Assembly: GCA_021799405.1 (NCBI GenBank)
Contig: JAJZAL010000049.1
Span: 1 to 26,124, forward strand
Source: Acidobacteriota bacterium
Lineage (GTDB): Bacteria; Acidobacteriota; Terriglobia; Terriglobales; Acidobacteriaceae
Length of the DNA stretch: 26,124 nucleotides
Reading direction: 5' to 3'
Made by a program: the position numbers and the translations under genes. Below the pieces are notes generated by a model that had not been told where the DNA came from, made no database searches, and saw nothing but the letters and a program-made list of their open reading frames with translations. Below are positions 6,645 to 15,241 of the stretch, in pieces. The stretch's first letter is position 1. The number at the start of each line of letters is the position of its first letter.

Positions 6645-9320
6645 ATGAAATTGCGCACTCAATGGATGAGCCGCGGCATTGCCGGCGTGACGGCCATGTT
6701 GGCGCTTGCGCTGTTCGGCGCGGCCTCAGCCGCTGCGGCATCGTCTCCGGTCAAGGTGATCACTTCGAAAAGCGCAACCCCGCGTGAATTATGGGGAGCG
6801 CAGCAACTGCGCAAGGCTCTGGCTGGCGTAAAAGACGCACCGCACGGCGCGCGCATTGTGGCGGCACTGCGCACGGCGCCAGAACTCGCGCACTTCAATC
6901 TGCCTGAGTTCTGGCCTCAGGCCGAAGAAGCATTCCTGATCAAGCAGGTGGGAAAAACGTGGGTGGTGGCAGGCAGTGATCCCTCCGGCGTTCTCTACGG
7001 CGAACTGGAAATGGACGACCGCATTCGGGCCGCCGGCGCGCTGCCTGAGGGCATCAACGACATGGAGCACCCCGCGCTGAAGCTGCGCGGCACGTGCATC
7101 GGCATGCAAAAGCAGGAGATCACTTACGAAGGTGCAGAGTACGATTATCCCTACACGCCGCAGAACTTTCCCTTCTTCTACGACAAGGCGCAGTGGGTCA
7201 AGTATCTCGACATGATGGCCGAGGAGCGCTACAACACGCTCTATCTGTGGAACGGCCACCCGTTCACCAGCCTGCTCAAGCTGCCCCGCTATCCTGAGGC
7301 GCAGGAGCTGCCCCCCGCGCAGCTCGACCAGAACATCGCCATGTTCAAGTGGCTCACCGCCGAGGCCGACAAGCGCGGCATCTGGGTCCTGCAGGGCTTT
7401 TACAACATCCATCTCTCGCACACCTTCGCGCGCGCGCATCACCTGCCCTATCACCTGTCTGCACCGAATCCATTGGCTACCGCATATACGCGCTACGTGA
7501 TCTCGGAGTTCGTGCGCGAGTATCCGCACGCCGGCCTGATGATGACGCTGGGCGAGGCGCTGGCCCCGCGCTACGGCGCCGAGTGGCTCACGCAGGCCAT
7601 CATTCCCGGCGTGAAGGATGGCTTGAAGGAGTTGGGCATCACCACGGAACCGCCCATCGTGGTTCGCGCGCATGCAACCGATATTGACGCGGTGATGAAG
7701 GCCGCGCTGCCGCTCTACTCCAACATCGATACCATGTTCAAGTGGAACGGCGAATCGCTCACGTGGACCAACGTGCGCGGGCCGGTTCGCGACCGCTTCA
7801 AAATGCTCGCTGAGACCTCCAATGTGGCCATCGCCAATGTGCACCTGCTCTCCAACCTGGAGCCGTTCCGCTGGGGCGATCCCGATTTTATCCGCCAGAC
7901 GCTCATCAACTTTCAGCGCATCGGTATCGGCGGCCTGCACCTGTATCCGCTGCGCTATTGGGATTGGCCCTACTCCGGCGACAATGCCACACCGCGCCTG
8001 ATGCAGACCGATCGCGACTGGATCTGGTTCGCCGCCTGGGGACGTTACGCATGGAATCCCTTCCGCGATCCCGCAAAGGAGCACGCGTATTGGGTTGCGC
8101 AGTTCGCGCGGAGATACGGCACGCAAGAAGCGGGCGAAAAGCTGCTGGGTGCCTACACGCTGGCAGGCCCTTGCCAGCCAAGCCTGCTGCCGCGCATCGG
8201 CATCACCGAGGGCAACCGCCAGGCGCTTACGCTGGGCATGACCATGCCACAGCTCATTGATCCTGATCGCTTCAATCCCGCTGTCACGTTGTGGACTGGC
8301 GACGCGCCTCCTGGCGAGCGGCTCCCGGAATACGTTGCCGCGGAAGTGAAGCACGAGCCGCACCACGGTGAAACGCCGATCGGCGTCAGCAACGAGACGG
8401 TTGCGGCCTCGCGCCAGGCGCTCGCAGACGCCGAAGCTGCAGCGCCTTATGTCACCCGCAACAAGGCGGAATATGAGCGCGTCGTCAACGATATGCGGGC
8501 CATCTCGCTGCTCATGCAGTTCTACAACGCCAAGACCAAAGCGGCCGAGCAGGTTCTGCTCTACGGCTACGACCACGAAGCGGCGCACCTGCAGCAAGCC
8601 GACACGCTCCTTGCCGAAAGCGTCAATCGCTTCAAAGAGCTCACGCAGGTGGCTGGTCCTGCTTACCTGACCGCGACCGGCATGGAAACCTCGCAGCGCC
8701 GCATTCCCTTCCCCGGGGGAATGAAGAACTACCCCAACTGGCAACAGTGCCTGCCGATGTATGAAAAAGAGCTCGCTACATTTCGCAAGCGGAGAGCCGC
8801 GCTGCTCTCCGGTAACGCTGCGCAAAGCATCGGCACTGCAAAGCCCTTTCCGCAGGTGGGCTTCACGCTCAAGCCCGGCGCGGGCGAAGCATTCACTGTT
8901 GAGAAAGGCGCTCAGCTATTCCAGGGCCGGGGCCCGGCGATCTCCGGCGTTGCCCCGGAACTGGTGGGAATGCGCGGAATCAGGATTTCGCCGCACCAAG
9001 GCGGAACACTCGATTTCACTCTGGCGCGGCCCGCGCAGATTCTGCTGGGCTACCAGGCGAATGCATCGAAGGAAAACTCTGTGCTCGATCCTGAAACGGA
9101 GCAATGGAATCTGCTGCTGCTCAACGCGGTCAGCGCCCCCAAAGTACCGGCCATGGCCGTATGGGCCAAGCCTCTGCCCGCAGGCGCGAACGAACTCGAT
9201 CTCGGCAAGGGAGACTATGTAGTGCTGGGCTTCATCCCCGCGGACTATCACGTCACGCCGCATGTGAACTTCGCCGCATCCGGCAATGGGCCAGCCAATC
9301 TGGATTGGCTCTTCGAGTAG
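6645..9320 (+). CDS. Large secreted glycoside hydrolase, galacturonidase/glucuronidase-like
   Basis: About 891 residues from the ATG at 6645, with a signal peptide (MSRGIAGVTAMLALALFG, cleaved near AASAAAASS). The N-terminal domain resembles the GH67N/GH20b module found before several TIM-barrel hydrolases (WGAQQLRKAL, VAGSDPSGVLYGELEM). A TIM barrel follows (WVKYLDMMAEERYNTLYLWN, GIWVLQGFYNIHLSH, GLMMTLGEALAPRYG, GIGGLHLYPLRYWDW), then an alpha-helical stretch and a C-terminal beta-rich region. The barrel core resembles proteins that I recall being annotated as alpha-D-galacturonidase in Bacteroidota, but this is memory, not a search. I cannot assign catalytic residues confidently. A TTG at 6621 would extend the N-terminus by eight residues and overlap the previous gene, and the ATG after its stop fits the signal peptide better. 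An uronic acid substrate fits the pectin context. Confidence 0.75.
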   Translation: MKLRTQWMSRGIAGVTAMLALALFGAASAAAASSPVKVITSKSATPRELWGAQQLRKALAGVKDAPHGARIVAALRTAPELAHFNLPEFWPQAEEAFLIKQVGKTWVVAGSDPSGVLYGELEMDDRIRAAGALPEGINDMEHPALKLRGTCIGMQKQEITYEGAEYDYPYTPQNFPFFYDKAQWVKYLDMMAEERYNTLYLWNGHPFTSLLKLPRYPEAQELPPAQLDQNIAMFKWLTAEADKRGIWVLQGFYNIHLSHTFARAHHLPYHLSAPNPLATAYTRYVISEFVREYPHAGLMMTLGEALAPRYGAEWLTQAIIPGVKDGLKELGITTEPPIVVRAHATDIDAVMKAALPLYSNIDTMFKWNGESLTWTNVRGPVRDRFKMLAETSNVAIANVHLLSNLEPFRWGDPDFIRQTLINFQRIGIGGLHLYPLRYWDWPYSGDNATPRLMQTDRDWIWFAAWGRYAWNPFRDPAKEHAYWVAQFARRYGTQEAGEKLLGAYTLAGPCQPSLLPRIGITEGNRQALTLGMTMPQLIDPDRFNPAVTLWTGDAPPGERLPEYVAAEVKHEPHHGETPIGVSNETVAASRQALADAEAAAPYVTRNKAEYERVVNDMRAISLLMQFYNAKTKAAEQVLLYGYDHEAAHLQQADTLLAESVNRFKELTQVAGPAYLTATGMETSQRRIPFPGGMKNYPNWQQCLPMYEKELATFRKRRAALLSGNAAQSIGTAKPFPQVGFTLKPGAGEAFTVEKGAQLFQGRGPAISGVAPELVGMRGIRISPHQGGTLDFTLARPAQILLGYQANASKENSVLDPETEQWNLLLLNAVSAPKVPAMAVWAKPLPAGANELDLGKGDYVVLGFIPADYHVTPHVNFAASGNGPANLDWLFE

Positions 9321-9487
9321 GGCGCAGCCGCCTGCATTCGACTCCGCTTCCCCCGCAACCCTGCGTCATTCCGAGCGGAGCCGGGGCATCTGCGGCCGCG
9401 CTTCCTTTCAAGGTGGAGGCTATAAATGCCCGCGGTGGGCGCGTTCAGAAGAAGGAGATATTGCTCCTCGCTTTCCCGCAGCGGATT

Positions 9488-11473
9488 CTAAATGGTCTTC
9501 GAGCTGGTGATATCGACGCTGATGCCCACCATGTGAGGGGAAGGTTCAGACAGAATGACAGCCTGTGCATCAATCCAGCAGATGGAGCTATCAGGACGCA
9601 CGACGCGGAACTGAGACGCATAATTCCCGGTCCGGCGGAAGAGAACTTTGCAGATAGCTGCTTCAACCGCATCACGGTCATCAGGATGGATACGGGCAAC
9701 CACTTCATTCAGGCGGCCGGAAAACGCCTCACGCGTAAGGCCCCACTGCCGGTACGTCTCCTCCGAACAGACAACAGCATTTGTTTGAAGATCCCAATCC
9801 CAAAGACCAATGCGAAGGCCGGCTTGTTGCGCCAGTTCCATCCGTTTCTGCCAGCTCATCGCTGTGAGTTCCATCCGCGTCAGCTCTGTAACATCGCGCA
9901 GGATGCAGGCAACCGCACGCACGCCGCTCTCATCCTCAATCGGAGCGTATGAGACGGTCAGGTCTCTTTCACCGTATCGCGGAAACACATGTTTCGTCCG
10001 GTATTCAATATGCCTTCCCTTGAAAGCCTCATCAATCCAGGGCTTGACAACCCGCTCGAAGGTCTCCTGCCCTATCACTGCAGGAACCAAATGGCCCACA
10101 ACCTGATCTGCGGGCGCGCCGCGATATTCAAGATACGCTCGATTCGCAAGGAGATAACGGTAGTTGCGGTCAACGACCACCATCATTTCTTCAAGCGATT
10201 CGATGACGCTTTCAAACTGGCGTAGCCGCTCCTCGGCCATTTTGCGCTCAGTAAAGTCAAGAACAGCACAGGATACCCCTACAATCTCACCCGCCTCATC
10301 ACGCGCCGGCTGATAAGAAACAAGGAACGTTCGGCCACGAGAGTCCTCAGAATCCGGCTCGGTGAACTCCACTCCTGTCACGCTTTCGCCGCTCAACGCC
10401 CGGCGCACGTATGGCTCAACTAGGTGAGAGATTAGAGGAACCATTTCGGGCAAAGTCTTGCCAAAATGCTCCTCGACTGAGGCGCCATGCATCTCCGCAA
10501 GCCTGGAGTTGATGTTGACGTACTTCAGTTGGCGGTCAACAAAAGCTAACCCGACCGGCGCACCATCATAGACAGCCTGAAGCTGTGCCAGCCGCTGCGC
10601 TGGGAGTCCCTGCAGATTGCATACGGAACCGCTCTCCCACAGGGATGGCGCGCGCGCCGTTGCCGGTTCCCGCAGGGTGGAAATCATTTCATCCAGCATC
10701 TCAGCCGGTAAAGCCGTGCCGTAATGCCAGCCTTGTCCAAGATCGCAGCCGAGCCACAGAAGCATGTCTGCCTGCTCCGGCCTCTCGATCCCCTCGGCCA
10801 ATGTCGTCAACTCCAGGCTTTGCCCAAGCCCAACTACGGCGGCAACAATCTTGCGGCTTCCACGATCCTCTGTCATGGAATGCACAAAGCTGCGGTCCAC
10901 CTTGAGCTCATGTATTGGGAGGGACTGGAGATGGCAGAGGCTCGAATAACCCGTCCCAAAATCGTCCAGTGCAATCCGGCATCCCATCGCCTTCAGTTCT
11001 TCGGCAATGATCCGGGTCTGTTGCATGTTGTGTGCAAAGGCTGTTTCCGTGATCTCAACCGTGAGCCGGTCAAGCGGAAACGCAGCCCGCTCCGCGACAT
11101 CACGAATCCGTCGCGGCAGATCTGCTTCCTGCAACTGAAGCGGCGAAACATTGAAAGCAAGGTTGAATGGCGGGAATGGCGACATCGCGGCGATAGCCTG
11201 TGCCAGAATCTGGTTCATCAGGCAGGTGATCCAGCCGTCTCTCTCTGCCGTTGGGACGAAAGCACCCGGCGGGAGTATGCCGAAATCGGGATGGTTCCAT
11301 CGCGCCAGCACTTCAAAGCCTGCAAGCTGGCCAGTGCGGAGCGCGACCAATGGTTGAAACCAAGGGACGAATTGCCCCGTCCCCAAAGCCCGTTCAACCT
11401 CCAGCGGATCCGAGATCTGTTCAATTGCCTGCTCTATCGAACAGAGCTCTCGCGTCGAGAGTTCTGGTGTCAT
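9488..11473 (-). CDS. EAL-PAS-PAS-PAS protein, c-di-GMP phosphodiesterase type
   Basis: Cytoplasmic protein of 661 residues that begins with an EAL domain (about 20-270). The EAL motif is EVL (Glu54 in FEVLARWNHP). The other conserved active-site positions look present: FNVSP, VEITETAF, ALDDFGTGYSS, ELKVDRSFV, AEGIER and the Gln in GQGWHYG. Hydrolysis of c-di-GMP is therefore plausible. Three PAS domains follow (about 290-410 with VYDGAPVGLAFVD; about 415-535 with SLEEMMVVVDRNYRYLLANRA; about 540-660 with RIGLWDWDLQTN and IHPDDRDA, the last being PAS_3-like). No GGDEF domain or membrane segment is seen. The more common arrangement puts sensors before the EAL output. The ATG at 11473 is preceded by AAGGA with 5-bp spacing, and a GTG at 11476 is less well spaced. 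It is convergent with the hydrolase ending at 9320 and has no obvious link to sugar use. Confidence 0.92.
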   Translation of the reverse strand: MTPELSTRELCSIEQAIEQISDPLEVERALGTGQFVPWFQPLVALRTGQLAGFEVLARWNHPDFGILPPGAFVPTAERDGWITCLMNQILAQAIAAMSPFPPFNLAFNVSPLQLQEADLPRRIRDVAERAAFPLDRLTVEITETAFAHNMQQTRIIAEELKAMGCRIALDDFGTGYSSLCHLQSLPIHELKVDRSFVHSMTEDRGSRKIVAAVVGLGQSLELTTLAEGIERPEQADMLLWLGCDLGQGWHYGTALPAEMLDEMISTLREPATARAPSLWESGSVCNLQGLPAQRLAQLQAVYDGAPVGLAFVDRQLKYVNINSRLAEMHGASVEEHFGKTLPEMVPLISHLVEPYVRRALSGESVTGVEFTEPDSEDSRGRTFLVSYQPARDEAGEIVGVSCAVLDFTERKMAEERLRQFESVIESLEEMMVVVDRNYRYLLANRAYLEYRGAPADQVVGHLVPAVIGQETFERVVKPWIDEAFKGRHIEYRTKHVFPRYGERDLTVSYAPIEDESGVRAVACILRDVTELTRMELTAMSWQKRMELAQQAGLRIGLWDWDLQTNAVVCSEETYRQWGLTREAFSGRLNEVVARIHPDDRDAVEAAICKVLFRRTGNYASQFRVVRPDSSICWIDAQAVILSEPSPHMVGISVDITSSKTI

Positions 11474-11603
11474 CACATTCCTTTGTTACCGCACGCCGTT
11501 TAAGCTCAACTTGTTGGCTGGGTTTGCCACCTTTATTTGCGCATTTTGGTAAGTGCGCGTGTGACGACAAAACGCTGCTTCCGCCGCGGTCCATTTAACT
11601 TTG

Positions 11604-11609
11604 AATCTA
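11604..11609 (-). promoter_or_regulatory. -10 box of EAL gene, class II activator geometry
   Basis: Minus-strand TAGATT (4 of 6 to TATAAT) predicts a start at 11597, about 124 nt before the ATG at 11473. There is no recognisable -35 hexamer. The CRP-type site is centred exactly 41.5 bp upstream of that start, the spacing of class II CRP-dependent promoters. Confidence 0.45.
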
Positions 11610-11630
11610 GTGACCGTTTAGTCCCATAGA

Positions 11631-11646
11631 TGTGATTTAAATCACA
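11631..11646. promoter_or_regulatory. CRP/FNR-family binding site, perfect palindrome
   Basis: TGTGATTTAAATCACA is a perfect 16-bp palindrome and an exact match to the TGTGA-N6-TCACA consensus of cAMP-receptor-protein-type regulators. It lies 158 bp upstream of the EAL gene start. That a CRP/FNR family protein binds here is inference from the consensus. The regulator itself is not encoded in the window. Confidence 0.7.
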
Positions 11647-11977
11647 CCTTTCATTATCCGCGAATTCCAGAAGATATGAAACGCTTCATTGCGATCCGAT
11701 TACGCCAAAGTAACCGACGACAAGCGCGGTGCATGTTCTCAGGCTTCGGCGACTCCCTCTCTTCTCAAGCGTTTATTCGTACAACCACTCTCAGATCAAT
11801 GGATTGCAGTTAAAAATCAGTAGCCGCTTCTGGCGCTCATTCGTTCCACGCCGGGGAGATGCGGATCTCATTCCGCAATCATTTTGCTACAGCTTTTCAG
11901 AATTACTTCGGCCATTCCGGAATGATCTGAGGTCGTCACGCCCTGATGGTCGCGGCAAGCAGATGCTCATCCAAGCG

Positions 11978-12919
11978 TCAGTTTGAATCCTGCCGCTGGA
12001 GCAAGCGCGCTGCCTCTTCATCGCTGATCTTCAGGAAGCTGCCATGCTTGCAGTGCTCGGGTAGCGACGTTTCCGCGGTGGCATCGTCCCAATGCTTCCA
12101 ATCGGCGGTGGCGACGGATTCATAGCGGGCGCGGGGCGGCCGGTAGTGATCGTAGTACACCATGTAGCGATTGCCGACGCGGATCACCGAAGGACCTTCA
12201 GACCAGCTTTCGTTGATCGGTCCGGAGATATGCTGCCACGGCCCCTCCAGCGTAGGCCCGGTTGCCACACGCTCCTGGAAGCAGAGCGGATCGTAAGTCT
12301 GGTCCTTGAATACCATCCGGTAAGGTCCATGCGGCTGGTGGTAGATGGTTGCGTCAATGGTGACGTAGCCGGGGTCGAAGAAGATCGCGGGCCTGGAAAA
12401 AGTGTTGAAGTCCGAAGTAGACGACGACCAGATGCGATTGCCGGCCTTCGAGTCTTTCATCGAGCTCGACCAGATAATCAGCCATTGCTTCCTCTTCGCG
12501 TCCCAGTACGTCTCCGGCGCCCATACGTTGTTGGTCTCCGGAAAATCTTTCATGATGGCGATCTGCTTCTGCGCGGACCACGCGAGCAGATCGGGCGACG
12601 AGGCGTAGCCCAGCGAATTGCCGTGCCAGTTCCATGTCCACACCATGTGGAAGAGATGATCCGGCCCGCGCGTGAGAAAGACATCGCGCATCAACTCACC
12701 GGGTTGCGTAGGCGCGAGCCATGGCTTGCCGTCGTTCAGCGGCGTGTAGTGGTAGCCGTCGCGGCTCAACGCCAGATAAATTCCCTGGTTGCCCGGCTCC
12801 TTGAAATACGCGAAGAGCCACGCGCCGTGCTCTTGTTGTGCGGCCGCCTGCTGTGCGCACACCGGGAAAAAGCACGCGGCCAGCAAAAGTAGTCCACGGA
12901 AAACTGAGGACAGATTCAT
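11978..12919 (-). CDS. GH43-like five-bladed propeller glycosidase, secreted
   Basis: About 313 residues from the ATG at 12919. The N-terminal export signal is MNLSSVFRGLLLLAACFF; LAAC could be a lipobox, or a type I peptidase may cut near AQQAAAQQ. The GH43-type propeller shows AWLFAYFKEPGNQGIYLALS, the conserved Asp in ELMRDVFLTRGPD, NNVWAPETYWD and a candidate catalytic-acid Glu in WSEGPSVIRVGNRYMVYYD. GH43 enzymes usually release arabinose or xylose from side chains, and related propellers with other roles exist, so the substrate is unknown. The gene is last in the operon. The start codon lies 10 bp after the stop of the SUMF1-BNR gene, and the AGGGG ribosome binding site overlaps that stop, pointing to translational coupling. 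A longer frame to 12946 would overlap the upstream gene and would precede the signal peptide with nine non-hydrophobic residues. Confidence 0.82.
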   Translation of the reverse strand: MNLSSVFRGLLLLAACFFPVCAQQAAAQQEHGAWLFAYFKEPGNQGIYLALSRDGYHYTPLNDGKPWLAPTQPGELMRDVFLTRGPDHLFHMVWTWNWHGNSLGYASSPDLLAWSAQKQIAIMKDFPETNNVWAPETYWDAKRKQWLIIWSSSMKDSKAGNRIWSSSTSDFNTFSRPAIFFDPGYVTIDATIYHQPHGPYRMVFKDQTYDPLCFQERVATGPTLEGPWQHISGPINESWSEGPSVIRVGNRYMVYYDHYRPPRARYESVATADWKHWDDATAETSLPEHCKHGSFLKISDEEAARLLQRQDSN

Positions 12920-12929
12920 AAGGATGCCC

Positions 12930-15215
12930 CTACTTTTCTGCCGCAATGTTGTAGTCCACGAGCGTCTTTCCGCGCCAGTGCGACTCTGAGATCACGTGCC
13001 CCGCGGCATCGAAGTTGCGCCAGGTCCATGTTCCATCTGCGGCGCAGCTCTTTTCCCACTGCTTCGATCCATCGGTACGGTAGAAAACATTCGTGCCGAT
13101 CTTCCTGCCGAGGTGGTAGTCAGAGACCCACTGCTTGCGGCCATTGTTAAAGTAGAAGGTCTGTCGCCCTTCCAGCAGGATGCGACCATCGCTCGCTCGG
13201 CCAGTAGACCAGGTAACTCGCGGCCTTCCATCGGGCCAGTTTTCGCGGTGCTTCGTCACATCCGTGATCGAGTCCGGCTCGGGTGTTGCTGCCTCTGTGT
13301 CTGAAAGAATCCACGCCTCGTTCAATACGATCTCGTAATTGATCGTGTTCTTCGAAGTGACGATGTGAATCAGACCATTCGGCCCCTGTGTCGCGGTCAC
13401 ATAGCCCACAGTGAGAATATTTGCGGGCAGCCGCTTCTGCTTCCAGGTCCTGCCGTCATCGCTCGAAAGCGCAACGTAGGCGCCGTCCTTATGAATGTGC
13501 TTCATGTGATGCGGGTTGTAGTCGGCCACAAAGAACAGCCGGTTGTCGGCAAGGCGAATCACGCTTGGCCGCTCGCCGCTCATCAACTCGTCGAACGGCG
13601 TCGGGGTCACGCGCCACGTCTTACCGCCGTCGGAGCTGATTGCCAAAGGCATATGCCCGTCAATCTCCGAGTTCTTTCCGCCGAAGCCCAGCAGATCGCC
13701 ATTCTTCGCAATCACCAGCGTAGTGTGCCGCCCGCCTGTGCGTCCGCCGGTGTCATACCACGTTTTACCGTTGTTGTTCGTCGCCCAGACCGCCGAAGCC
13801 GCGCTGATTCCTCCAGCGCCGCGGCCTGTCGAATCAGTGGGAATGTAGATGGTGCCGTCTTTTGCGCGCGCAATCGAATTGATTGGCTGCGAAACATATC
13901 GTCCAATCGGCGCGGTGAAGTGTGGAAACTGAACTGATCCCCACGCAGCGCCGTTCTCTGTCGATTGAATGTAGGCGAAGGGCGGAGCGCCGATCAAGCG
14001 CGGAAATCCGAAGAAGAGCCAGAGGCGCCCATGATCATTCCAGAACACAGGCGCGGCGCAGGCGGCATCGGCAAAATATGGCCACGGCTCCGGCATGTCC
14101 CAGTCCTCAGCACCGGCCCGGCGGCGCATGATGAGAATGGTCTGGTCAGGATCGTCCTCTTTGTTGGGCGTGTTGTAATACGCCGCAATCACATCGCCGT
14201 TAGCCAGCACCTGAACCGCCGAGTTGTGATAGGCAATGCCCAGGCCTCGTGCAAGGCCGATCTGCCATCCAACATCCGGCATCGACTTGCCGTTGAGATT
14301 CGGAAAGAGCTCGTGGGTCTGATAGAAGGGCCTCGAAGGATCAGGCCCTGCACGCAGCATGACCGGCGTCTGCTTTACATCGGTTTTGAAGAAGTATTGG
14401 CGCTCCGGCGAGGGACGCGGCACGGGCATGGGCGCCTGCACCACGCGGAAGCCGATGTTTCCCGCGCTCGATTCGTAGCTGGGCGCTATGCTGGCGCGGT
14501 TGGCGGAGCGTTCAAAATAGGGCGCCATCGCCGGATAGATTTGGCCCGGCTTCGGATGTCGGGAATCGAGCCCTCCGCCGCGCACCACGCGGAAATGTCC
14601 ATGCAGTGGGCCGGTGGGATCAACCTGCGCGCCAGGCTGATAAGGCGCATACCAGTCGGCGACCCACTCCGGCGTTCCTTCGCCGATCACTACGCCCCAC
14701 GGGTTGGCCTGCCCGGGCGCAGGCGGCGTGTCACCGGTGAAGAAAGGCGTCTGATGCCCAGCGCGCGCCACATATTCCCACTCCGCTTCTGTGGGTAAGC
14801 GGTAGGGCTTCCCTTCCTTCTTTGAGAGCCATGCGCAGAAGGCAAGCGCCTGCTGGTAGCTGATGCCAGAGGCATAGCCGGGATAAGCCGCGACGGGCGT
14901 GTAGCCGGGGTCGAACTGCTGAAATTCTCTGACTGTAATGAGGTGCGTCGAGATCAGGAAGCCATGCGTGAGCGTAACCTTGTGCGCGGGATGCTCGTCC
15001 CAGTCACCATAAACGGGACGCGGAGACATTACACCAAAACCATTCACTACCGCGGGCGGAAGCGGCTGCGCATCAGCGCCCATCATAAACGCGCCGGCCG
15101 GAATGTGAACCATGGGAGTGGCGGCAGGCTTCTGCGCCAACAACGGCGCGGCCAGCACGCTCATGGCCAGGGCAGTAACAACTTTGAAATGACTCACGCT
15201 TGCTCGCTCCTTCAT
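12930..15215 (-). CDS. SUMF1-like / BNR propeller / MORN-type fusion, secreted
   Basis: About 761 residues. A signal peptide (HFKVVTALAMSVLAAPLLAQ) is followed by a SUMF1/formylglycine-generating-enzyme fold at about 33-255 (MVHIPAGAFMMGAD, RLPTEAEWEYVARAG, NIGFRVVQAP). A sialidase-type BNR propeller lies at about 285-640 with Asp-box-like motifs (STENGAAW, TNNNGKTW, SSDGGKTW, SSDDGRTW). About 80 C-terminal residues resemble MORN_2/YwqK repeats (EGRQTFYFNNGRKQW, NVFYRTDGSKQWEKS, RNFDAAGHVISESHW). The region where formylglycine-generating enzymes carry their catalytic cysteines (RVVRGGGLDSRHPKPGQ) has none, so I infer a binding rather than a sulfatase-activating role. The propeller may be a glycosidase, a lyase or a carbohydrate-binding module. 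An alternative GTG start at 15245 overlaps the upstream stop as GTGA. The ATG at 15215 gives a cleaner signal peptide. Confidence 0.82.
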   Translation of the reverse strand: MKERASVSHFKVVTALAMSVLAAPLLAQKPAATPMVHIPAGAFMMGADAQPLPPAVVNGFGVMSPRPVYGDWDEHPAHKVTLTHGFLISTHLITVREFQQFDPGYTPVAAYPGYASGISYQQALAFCAWLSKKEGKPYRLPTEAEWEYVARAGHQTPFFTGDTPPAPGQANPWGVVIGEGTPEWVADWYAPYQPGAQVDPTGPLHGHFRVVRGGGLDSRHPKPGQIYPAMAPYFERSANRASIAPSYESSAGNIGFRVVQAPMPVPRPSPERQYFFKTDVKQTPVMLRAGPDPSRPFYQTHELFPNLNGKSMPDVGWQIGLARGLGIAYHNSAVQVLANGDVIAAYYNTPNKEDDPDQTILIMRRRAGAEDWDMPEPWPYFADAACAAPVFWNDHGRLWLFFGFPRLIGAPPFAYIQSTENGAAWGSVQFPHFTAPIGRYVSQPINSIARAKDGTIYIPTDSTGRGAGGISAASAVWATNNNGKTWYDTGGRTGGRHTTLVIAKNGDLLGFGGKNSEIDGHMPLAISSDGGKTWRVTPTPFDELMSGERPSVIRLADNRLFFVADYNPHHMKHIHKDGAYVALSSDDGRTWKQKRLPANILTVGYVTATQGPNGLIHIVTSKNTINYEIVLNEAWILSDTEAATPEPDSITDVTKHRENWPDGRPRVTWSTGRASDGRILLEGRQTFYFNNGRKQWVSDYHLGRKIGTNVFYRTDGSKQWEKSCAADGTWTWRNFDAAGHVISESHWRGKTLVDYNIAAEK

Positions 15216-15241
15216 GCAACCTATGCGTACTGCGCCCAAGC

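Larger units (their letters stand above)
11474..11977. other. 504-bp gene-free interval upstream of EAL gene
   Basis: The interval contains the CRP-type site (11631-11646) and a -10 candidate (11604-11609) for the EAL gene. From about 11650 to 11977 I see no gene. A plus-strand frame at 11729-11986 has no domain, no ribosome binding site, and runs antisense into the end of the GH43-like gene. A 12-bp palindrome CATTCCGGAATG (11913-11924) lies about 55 bp past the stop of the minus-strand operon. It lacks a loop or T run, so it is not a clear terminator. Confidence 0.5.

Noticed and set aside
6789..8825. 678-codon open frame on the minus strand opposite the large hydrolase
   Set aside because: It lies wholly antisense to a gene with a signal peptide and recognisable domains. 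Its product is low in complexity and rich in Arg/Val/Gly, as expected of a GC-rich shadow frame.
9321..9487. GTCATTCCGAGCGGAGCC at about 9364-9381 as a dispersed REP-like repeat, plus two short stems (9428-9440, 9453-9468) as terminators
   Set aside because: It resembles a repeat family I recall from several bacterial genomes, but there is only one degenerate copy here. The stems are only 4-5 bp and lack T runs.
11729..11986. 85-codon plus-strand frame in the interval upstream of the EAL gene
   Set aside because: No recognisable domain, no ribosome binding site, and its end runs antisense into the GH43-like gene.
12930..15215. Active formylglycine-generating enzyme for sulfatases
   Set aside because: The catalytic cysteine region has no cysteine and no sulfatase gene is in the window.
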